NCBI GenBank assembly: GCA_900095095.1
Contig: FMBT01000391.1
Coordinates: forward strand, 91,522-155,521
DNA from: Fragilariopsis cylindrus CCMP1102
Taxonomy: Eukaryota > Bacillariophyta > Bacillariophyceae > Bacillariales > Bacillariaceae
Length of the DNA: 64,000 nt
Reading direction: 5' to 3'
In this document: one piece after another, positions 56,083-64,000 of the stretch
How the letters are laid out: the number at the start of each line of letters is the position of its first letter
How positions within the stretch are numbered: position 1 is the first letter of the stretch
Made by a program: the position numbers and the translations under genes
The notes under the pieces: generated by a model
Databases searched by the model: none
Told to the model about the DNA's origin: nothing
Seen by the model: the letters and a program-made list of their open reading frames with translations, nothing else

Positions 56083-56190
56083 AACTCCAAACCAAGTCTC
56101 AAACCAAGTCTCAAACCAAGTGCCAAACCAGCTCTCGAACCAAGTTCCAAACCAACCCTCGAACCAAGTTACGAACCAGAGCTCGAACCA
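56083..56190 (+). repeat. 12-bp coding repeat in pol giving KPSLKPSxKP
   Basis: Units like AACCAAGTCTCA encode a KPSLKPSLKPSAKPALEPSS-type run, then EPS variants. Located in the linker between integrase and RT. Confidence 0.75.
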
Positions 56191-58266
56191 AGGTACAAAA
56201 ATTCCCATTACAGACCACAGTGTACAAAATTTTCGAAGATAAAATCCACCAAGGTTACATCTGTGATTCGATAGTAAAGAAGGATTCTACAAAGTCAAAT
56301 ATCGTGATGGCGACATCGAAGAAGGTGACGAAACTGATATTGCGAAAATACTCAAGCCGCCTAACAAGACCAGCTGGAAACAAGCACTTGCAGCGACTAG
56401 ATTCGAACGGGTCCAAGCTCGCTACTGCAAACTAGAAGAAGCGATGCCAATACCATCAAAATTTTCGAACGGCTTTGGCAAAGCTGTCGCCTACTTAGAC
56501 TACCAAAATGGCCAAGCGTTCATACCAAGTCAACAGGACTACAAATACAAAGCGTGTGCTGTTATCGACGAAACAACAGGTAAATCAATGGAATACCGAG
56601 ATTTATTAAAAGATCCGAAACACAGAGATACGTGGTCTCGAGCAGCATCGAATGAATTTGGACGCCTATTCAACGGGGTAGGCACCAAAGAAGATGGTAC
56701 CAAAAGAATAATTGGAACCAACACGTGCATTTGGATCCCGAAAAAAAAGTACCAACAGGAAAACGGGTTACATATGCACGAACAGTCGTTGCGGTGCGAC
56801 CGGAAAAAGCAGAACCTAACAGAGTAAGAATAACAGTGGGTGGTAATCTATTAGAATATTTAGGAGAAACATCAACAGACGCAGCATCATCGAAAACAAA
56901 AAACTATTTAACAGCATCCTTCTACACCAGGCGCACGTTTCGGAACGATCGATATATCAAACTTTACATCCAAAACTTCCTCCAAGACTACCAATATATG
57001 AGATTTCACATCAGTATGATACCCAAAAAATTATCGATGAATATAATTTAACAACCATCATGGAACCAGACGGGTGGTGCTATGTAGAAATCCAAAAGGC
57101 TATGTATGGACTAAAGGAATCTGGCTACATCGCCAACCAAGAATTAAAAGAAGTATTAGGAAAGCAAGGATACATTCCTTCGAAGTTTACTCCAGGATTA
57201 TTCACCCACAAAGACAAGAAGAATAGCATTCTCATTAGTAGTGGACGATTTTGGTGTCAAATATGAAAACAAAGAGGATATGGACCATTTAGTAAAAACA
57301 CTTGGTGATCGATACCCAATAAAAGTAGATCTAAAAGCGGAATTTTACCTGGGCATCACCATCAAGTGGGATTATGTCAACAGAACAGCAACATTATCGA
57401 TGCCAGGTTACGTCAAGGAGGCGTTATTAGAATTTCAACATCCTGGTACAAATGAAATCAATTCAATTCACCATCGCCTTATACACCACCAGTATATGGT
57501 AGAAAACAACAAATGGCAAAAATAGACGAAACCAATCCAATTAACAAAAAAGAAACAAAATTATTACAACAGGTGTGTGGGAAATTTTTATATTATGCAA
57601 GAGCAATCGATACAACAATGTTACATGCCCTGAATGATTTAGCAACACAAACAACAAAAGGTACAGAAAAAACTATGGAAGCACTAGCCCATTTTCTCAA
57701 TTATTGTGCCACTCACCCTGACGCCGAAATAATATTCCGAGCGAGCGACATGGTAATCCACAACCACTCCGATGCAGCCTACTTAGTAGCATCAGAAGCA
57801 AGAAGCAGAGCAGGCGGATTTACTTACATGGGAAACCACAAAGGAAACCCACAAATCATCAACGGTGCAATATTAGTCATTGCAAAAATAATTAAATCAG
57901 TAATGTCCTCCGCCGCAGAAGCCGAAATTGGAGCATTATTTATGAATGCCAAAGCAATAATACCATTAAGAATAACATGCGAAGAATTAGGTCACAAACA
58001 ACCAGCAACACCAATGAGAACAGATAACAATACAGCAGAGGGAATCATGAATGGTACAATTAAACAAAATCGAAGTAAAGCCATCGATATGCGATTTTAT
58101 TGGTTAAAGGACAGAAGCGAGCAGGGACAATTCAGAATCTACTGGGAGCCAGTCACACAAATTTAGCAGATTATTATACCAAGCACCATCCGCCATGCCA
58201 CCATAAAAGAGTAAGACCAGTATATACATATACAAAACAATCTCCAAGGAGTTTGCAAGGGTGTAT

Positions 58267-58530
58267 TGAGTTGCTAGCGCGACACCTGCCTAAAGCTAAC
58301 CTTAGCCCTAATCTCGCGCGCATGGCACGCGCGTAGGCCAGACCATCTGTGAGCCAGTGACTAAGCGCAACTCACATCCATTCAATACGACAGCCAAAAA
58401 GCCTATCATACGAATGAAAGCAAACCCAATACAATAGCAATAGAGATCATCCTCATAATCTAAATATAACACAGTTAATAAGAACTCAGATCTCTCTCTC
58501 TCTTGTAAGTCGAGTGTAGACGTCTTAATA
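58267..58530 (+). repeat. 3' LTR
   Basis: 264 bp, same ends as the 5' LTR. The RNase H frame of the element runs straight into it (QGCIELLARHLPK). Confidence 0.88.
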
Positions 58531-59324
58531 AGTCATGTCTTCCAAAGCATTCTTTGGCATTGATTCTTGAATAGGTGGTACTGCATTGAAGATTTCTCTT
58601 GTACAAAACATTTGATTAATCGATCGACTACCAGTTAGCATCTTAGCAAGCAATGAACCATAGAATCTTGCCACATGATTAGGTTGAATCGTATCATCTC
58701 CTTGATAGTATTTCGGTTTCCATCCATCTTCAACCTCTTTCTTTCTCATATAATTCCTCATTCTTGCAGCTTGCCAATCAAATAAAGTTTCATTGTTGTC
58801 TTCACCAAACCTTGGAAGAAGCCATTCAAAAACTTTCTCATACCTGATCTCTCCATCACTGTCTTTTAATGATTCGATCTCCTCATCAGTTATATTTACG
58901 GGCTCCTCCTTCTCTCCAGTCCATTCAATCGGATCTATTGTCCTTCCACCTTCATTAACACCATCTTCCAACTCAACTTTACTCCATTCAGAAGGAGGTG
59001 TTCGAAAATACCTAACACCATTATTAGCATCGAATATCATCTCCATCATAGATTGCAGCGAATGGAAGCTGGTACTCGTCAATAGTGGAGGAGTCGCTAT
59101 CTGCATAGGTAGAAACAGCAGTATAATTCATAAGATATCTATCATTGTCATCTCTACTGTTTAATAACAAATTCCATTTTTGTTCAACATATCGTATGAA
59201 TCAATTACCCATCATTTAGCCTATAGCCTTTGCAACCATCCCACCAGTAATCAGGGACCTTCATAGACAGTCCTACTAATGATTTGGCCCATTCTAAACT
59301 AATTCGGGCGCTTCTAGGTGCCAT
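58531..59324 (-). pseudogene. piggyBac-type transposase, N-terminal part, cut by the LTR element
   Basis: Reading on the minus strand from ATG 59324: MAPRSARISLEWAKSLVGLS, KVPDYWWDGCKGYRLNDG, then in another frame VEQKWNLLLNSRDDND and TYADSDSSTIDEYQLPF, then from about 59060 a frame with GRTIDPIEWTGEKEEPVNIT, IRYEKVFEWLLPRFG, ARMRNYMRKKEVEDGW, NHVARFYGSLLAKMLTG and PPIQESMPKNALEDMT. This is the N-terminal region and start of the DDE_Tnp_1_7 (piggyBac) domain in transposases of diatoms. It stops exactly at the LTR boundary (58530/58531), before the catalytic aspartates. Two or more frame breaks. Such genes may be domesticated, but this copy is truncated. Confidence 0.72.
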
Positions 59325-60402
59325 TTTATTGCCATTTTACTCCAAATATTTTGATTATATTTGGTGTGGCTTTGTAATAATATGAAAATACGTAAAATGC
59401 GTGGTAAAGTTACGAAAATAGCTAGTGACTAAATATTCAAAGCTAGTAGTTAGTTAGTAAAATTTGAAATAAGTTGAAAAAGAGGATTTGTTAGTAAATT
59501 TACTAGTTATTTTCCCAAAAGTTTACAAGACTGACCATTTGACTCATATTTTTCATGCGTTGACTCCTCTTTTTTTTAAAACTTGGTTCATTTTTCAAAT
59601 TTTGAATCTTGGGTGTGAGTCACATAATAATATTGACCAAAAAGAGGGTTGCCGGCACGTTTTTCGACTCTCTATATTTGAACACATGCTCTTCCGAATT
59701 TTATTTAGGACTGCAGCTGCCGGAGTAGTAAGACCCCATACTTACCCACGGGAGTTATTTTAACTTAATAAGAAAGCACGTCTTTGAACGGAGATGTACT
59801 GTGTCTCAATAGGGGGGTGTAAGTCCATTTTTTGAGGGAAATATGCCCCTACAAAAAATTGACCCCAAAAAGTGGGCCGCGGTGGCGCCATAGCTTGAAT
59901 GCTGTTATTAATTATGAGATCATCCTGCCTACGGATTGCATTGCCATGAAAGAGAAGAGAGAACTCATTCATGCTAAAACTCACTCAAGTATTGTCATGG
60001 TGGACAGCTGAATTGAATCTTATAGTAGTGGTTTATACTGTACAGTATGTTGTGCATACTAGTAGATATTATTAATCGAGCGCCCCCCAATTTTCAATTT
60101 AAAAAAGGGGAGAACACTTGCGGCTTTCGCGGAGACGCGACAACAAAGTGAAAGGCGAAGGAAGGATTGTGTTTGACATCTCTTTCATCATCCTTACAAT
60201 TTTAAGGTAACTGGTATATGTACAACACATAATATATGACGACAATACAATTGCTGCTGAAACGGAATCCGGATGAGAGCGACAGAAGATAGAGAGAAGA
60301 TTAGATTTTTAAGATTGCATTATTGGACTGGACTACCGGATTGTTTGATCTAGCTAGCTACTCAACAAACACCCTTTGTGGTATTTTAAAAGTCTAACGA
60401 TA
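59325..60402. other. Intergenic region before VPS41
   Basis: 1.08 kb. No gene supported. The right part (about 60060-60400) is the VPS41 promoter/5' UTR, with CTAGCTAGCTA at about 60349-60360. Confidence 0.5.
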
Positions 60403-63400
60403 ATGGAGAATACCACAACCACCTCGCCAAACGTGGAAGATGAGAAATCTTCCCTTGACGATATAGATAGAAGTAATATCGAAGGAAATTCAGAAGAAAA
60501 TACCGTCGTTTCTACCAAAAACAACGACGGCGACGACGACGACAACGACAGCAACGAAAGGAACGAGGAGGAGGAGGGTGACACATCAAATGGCTATAAC
60601 CATAATAGCGAACACGACAACGACGATGAATTAGCTGCGGATGACAACGACGATGAAACGGCTGCGGATGACGATGACGATGAAACGGCTACAACATACG
60701 TTGACGAGATGCCTATCTTTCATTATTCTCGAATCGTGAGTACTGGACTACCCCGAGGTGCATCTGCTGCTACTGATGATAGTGATTAATAAAATTGACA
60801 CCGACGGGACGACAACTCTTCTTCTGATCCCTCAACCACGTCATTTCGACAATCACCCCGATCGTCATGTTCAACTAACAGTTGTACGGGTTGACCCAGA
60901 AGAACTCATAGCAGCAGCTGCTGCTGCTGCTGCTGCTGCTGATTCTAATAGTAGTACTACCGAAACGAACAACAACAACAACAATAACCATTACGACAAT
61001 AACAATAACAATTCTACGACAACGACAGCAACAACCACGTCCACATCGTCGTCGTCAACTGATGCAGTAAGGAATCGGAATGAACAAGCCTTATTACTAT
61101 CATCAGATCTTTGGCGACAACCTCATATGATTGTCGCATGTGGATGGGACTCATCGTCATCATCGTCAACTGGTAGTGGGAAAGTGACATTTACTCGTGT
61201 TCAACGTGAGATATGACTCCCAGTTCGCGTAACGGGTCAAATATAAAAGCTTCGCCATCGTAGTATTCGTGATGCCTTCAAAAACAAATACGGCTGGTGG
61301 AAGGTGATTCCGCTTCTACTTCTGGCATTATTACCAGCAACAATAGTAATAGCAATAATAATAAGAATAGTAATAATACCCACGCGAATAATAATGCAAC
61401 TACGGAATTGTACGTACGAGAACGAGCAACTAATAGCAGCTGGTCGAGCGGACGACCCGTCCATGACGATACCTCAGTTGTTGATATGTCCTTTGACGCG
61501 TCGGGAACAGCCTTAGGAGCTGTCGATGAGGGTGGACACTGTGCGATCTGGGAATTCAAATACACAACGTCACTCCAGTCCAATTTGTTAGTCTTTGGTG
61601 ATAATAACAGCAACAACAACAGCAACAGCAATGAGAACAATAATAACAATACGTTGACTACTACTTCAGAAGAAGGATCATCTACACCACCAACATCGAC
61701 TCGTCCACAATCATCGACAACTGGGAACAACAATATGTTCTCTAATTTTATGTCAGCCTTAACAGGAATGCCACCAGCGGAGGAGAGTAGAGGTGGCAAT
61801 GCTAGTGGCGGTGGCGGCGGTGGCAGACGTCAGCAGGTCGCTAATAGCACCAGAGAACTTGTACCTACTTTAACTGCTGAGATTTCTTACCAATCACGTG
61901 TTAATTATCCGGCCAATTGGGGACCACCAACGTGTATGGTAATCGATCCAGCATACAAACGAAAACGAGAAAAATCATTACTGGTTGGTTTTGCGGACGG
62001 ACGACTAGTATTGACAAACGCGGAACATTCTTTCAACGACGAAATGATTCGGTAATTTATCAGGCACCACATGGAGTTGGCGGTGGTGGTCGTGGAAACA
62101 ATAAGAACAAAAACAACGATAATGGTTCATCGTATCGTGGTATAGAGACTGTCGTTTGGAGGGGATCTTTAGTAGCCTGGGCCGATGCGACCGGTATCAA
62201 ACTAATGGACATGGATCAATTAACCCGTATTGCTCACATTGACCGACCGGCAGGTGCACGTCCGACACTGTATCCCTCAGTTCGTAATATTATACCTAGT
62301 TTGCACTTCGAAACGTCACATCATTTGTTGGTGGGCTGGGGAGATTGTTTGATGCAGATTTACGTCGAAGAACACGATGATGATCCTCACGGTGGTGCTT
62401 CGTCGCTTTCTGTATCTAGTGGTGGAACGGATGGTTCTTCCGCTGCAAAAAAGAGACGAACTGTTGCGTGTACAATGGCCTGGGAGCTAGACTGTGTGGC
62501 GTGTGATGTTGTTCCGCTAGATGCCGAGCATGTTATGGTATTAGGCCTTGTCCCACCAGTTGTTGACGATAAAGGAAATAATAATGATGACGATGACGAC
62601 GACGACGACACAAAAGGAGAGGAAGGAAATTCTCTCAGAAGGAACGAGCTTGAAATACAAGTTTTGTCACGCAAGGATGGAACAATTGCATATTGTGACT
62701 CTTTGCCCCTTACCAATGACAATCAGGCGATATCACCGTCTTCGAATCCAAATGAAATGATTGATTCCGTGCTTGACTTTCGTTTATTATCGTCCTTCGC
62801 TCTGCCACGCATGGAATTAGCTGAAGAAACAAAGGTATTGAAAGCCATGGAAGGAGCCAACGATATGGGATTCATTGGTATAGATGTCAACTTTGATATC
62901 AATCAGCCTCTTTTGCGGGTGCAAATTCTTCCGCAAAGAAGATTGAATTCCGGGACCCGCATTCACAATGGAAGATTCAATCAATCTTATACGACGAAGA
63001 TGATGACGAGACTGATGTATTTGATACCGAGGAAGACGGGTACAGTGTTGATAGTGACGATTACGAGTGCATATTACGACCAATTGAAACAATCCAACCG
63101 TTATCGACGCAAGCGATAGGTGCAATAGTGATTGTTTTCCTCCTCCAACCATTGTTATTTGCACTGCTTCTGATGCAATTTTGTCCGTTACATCTACGAT
63201 AGATGATGCCGTAGAAATTTCTTTAACTAGACAGAAATATGCCCTCGCATTGTCTCGTGGTTTGTGTCACAGAAGCAATTACGGCGTATGATATTAACGA
63301 ACTGATCAATCGCTATTTGGGAGCTGTTCTTCGAATTCCTCAATCTAAGAAAGATACAGACCTAGAGGAGCAACCGACACAAAAGACAACAACAGCAACG

Positions 63401-64000
63401 ACGACGATAATACCTATATCATTGTCTCTGCGACGAATGCAGTTGGCTGTCAAAGCAATGCCAGTTTTGCTAGGGGACAGAATTGGACTTTGGGAGCGAT
63501 GGACTGGAGAACTAGAGAAGATCCCAGGATCTCTCTTCTTCTGAGGAATTATCTTCCTGTGCGAGGTACGCGGCGTCGCAAGTGACCATTATTTGTTCTT
63601 TTGAGAAGAATATCGCGTTTTTTCGTTTCTCACTTACTTTGTGATTCTACATCTCTCCCTCTCTCTCTATCTTAAACAGATCCTATTCTTCCATCAAATA
63701 TCTTTGTCCGAGTTCTTGAAACAATGCTAACGGAAGTTGAACACATATCGCATAACTCGAAGAAGGACAACGTCTCGTCGATGGATATGCACACTGAAGC
63801 CGCTAATCATTTCTTAGAAAGCTTGCTCGCGTGGGCACTACTAAAGTTCTAAAAGAATACATTTCCTTTTACAAATATAATAAGGAGAAGCAGAACGAAG
63901 AGAATTCCATTGACAAGGATATAAGGGCTACTCAGATTTCGCTTCAACGCCGGTATTTGCAAAACGGCAGCAGGTTATTTGGATATTCCCCGGTAAGGGA
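60403..64000 (+). CDS. VPS41: VPS41, HOPS complex subunit, 3'-partial, frame broken
   Basis: ATG at 60403 (TIMENTTTT context). An acidic leader is followed by MPIFHYSRIVSTGLPRGAS, the start of the VPS41 WD40 propeller. In order across frames: MIVACGWDSS; SVVDMSFDASGTALGAVDE; CAIWEFKY; SLLVGFADGRLVLT; IETVVWRGSLVAWADATGI (human SVKWRGHLIAWANNMGV region); TSHHLLVGWGDCLMQIYVEE; VMVLGLVPPV; ILRPIETIQPL; DDAVEISLTRQKYALALSRG; GLWERWTGEL; LLRNYLPVRDPILPSN across an intron at 63566-63679 (GTACGC...AACAG, phase 1). Long Ser, Asn and Ala inserts sit in propeller loops. The TPR/clathrin-repeat part continues past the window and the RING domain is outside. Frame breaks at about 60780, 61230, 62015, 62935, 63123, 63285, 63535 and 63830 mostly fit a lost base in a homopolymer. 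Role: tethering at late endosome/vacuole. Confidence 0.8.
63566..63679 (+). other. VPS41 intron, 114 bp
   Basis: GTGCGAG|GTACGCGG to TTAAACAG|ATCCTATTC. Splicing gives LPVRDPILP, matching the LPRGDPVLKP segment of VPS41 proteins. A CT-rich tract precedes the acceptor. Confidence 0.8.

Larger units (their letters stand above)
54122..58243 (+). pseudogene. pol of the copia element (PR-IN-RT-RH), frame broken
   Basis: Protease: WSFDTAASGHYCG (about 54260), a DTxxS-type aspartic site. Integrase zinc region: VDYLHRAAGHPVKKTW to GHLHKRRQGIRST (54830-55010). Integrase core: ISTDQTGRFPVKS (about 55155) to LQRLDNEIS, then NPAERAIQTFKNHL. Reverse transcriptase: YARTVVAVRPEKAEPNRVRI (about 56770), YVEIQKAMYGLKESG, VVDDFGVKYE (about 57240, the YVDD-box position). 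RNase H: NHSDAAYLVA (about 57755), SSAAEAEIGALF, MRTDNNTAEG, ending ADYYTKHHPPCHHKR. Two tandem repeats interrupt it: between PR and IN (54642-54763) and between IN and RT (about 56080-56190). Confidence 0.8.
51499..58530 (+). mobile_element. Ty1/copia LTR retrotransposon (diatom type), about 7.03 kb
   Basis: Two direct LTRs of 257 and 264 bp bound a gag-PR-IN-RT-RNase H body; integrase before reverse transcriptase defines Copia. Order seen: gag with Trp-His-Gly zinc-knuckle-like segment, protease FDTAASGHYCG, integrase HAxxGHP-type and core segments, RT, RNase H and the terminal NLADYYTKHHPP. Frames are interrupted at about a dozen places, so the copy as read is inactive. LTRs begin TGAGTTGC but end in TAATA rather than CA. 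The left flank is the Pro/Thr array and the right flank is a piggyBac gene; no target-site duplication is found. Confidence 0.9.

Noticed and set aside
59130-59230. An intron GTAATT...AACAG in the piggyBac remnant
   Set aside because: The segment reads as coding in another frame (VEQKWNLLLNSRDDND) that matches the family, so a frame break is the better explanation.

Overview
The window is nuclear DNA of a diatom, probably a raphid pennate. The evidence is gene content: a single-domain 6TM cation channel, an SPX-MFS phosphate transporter, a plastid-targeted precursor with an AF-type transit motif, the diatom-expanded LRR and TPR families, ShK-like plus PSxxPS surface-protein repeats, a Copia element of the kind common in diatoms, and a piggyBac-type transposase remnant. 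Introns are short (about 90-210 bp, GT-AG). The species is inferred from families only.

Layout. 0-18 kb is gene-dense: ion channel (+), small UBA-like protein (-), eIF4A-III helicase (+), lysine-methyltransferase-like protein (-), a PDZ/F-box-like/ankyrin gene (+), and a long Ser/Asp-rich protein (-). 18-25 kb is gene-poor and repeat-rich: a detached antisense piece of a Pro/Thr repeat gene, a 271-bp tandem duplication, and in its second copy two nested TIR elements of one family with 4-bp target duplications, then an LRR pseudogene. 25-42 kb is genic again: a pectinacetylesterase/NOTUM-like hydrolase fused to a rhomboid-like membrane domain (-), an acidic protein (+), the SPX-MFS transporter (-, four exons solved here), a flavoprotein reductase (+), a plastid trigger-factor N-domain protein (+), and a TPR-family gene (-). 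42-51.5 kb is a secreted repeat protein locus: promoter repeats, a signal peptide, 30-residue repeats, three ShK-like modules, then long PSxxPS and PTxxPT arrays, with a partial internal duplication and duplicated introns. 51.5-58.5 kb is a Ty1/copia LTR retrotransposon (gag, PR, IN, RT, RNase H) whose left flank is the Pro/Thr array and whose right flank is a truncated piggyBac transposase gene. The last 3.6 kb is the 5' part of VPS41 (HOPS complex), running off the window.

A general caution: many otherwise conserved genes (VPS41, methyltransferase, TPR, PDZ/ANK, surface protein, retroelement) are broken by single-base deletions, mostly in short homopolymers, and the two LTRs differ mainly by such deletions. 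I read this as residual long-read consensus error in this contig, especially 43-64 kb, rather than a wave of pseudogenes. Several genes are therefore annotated as one locus across frame breaks.
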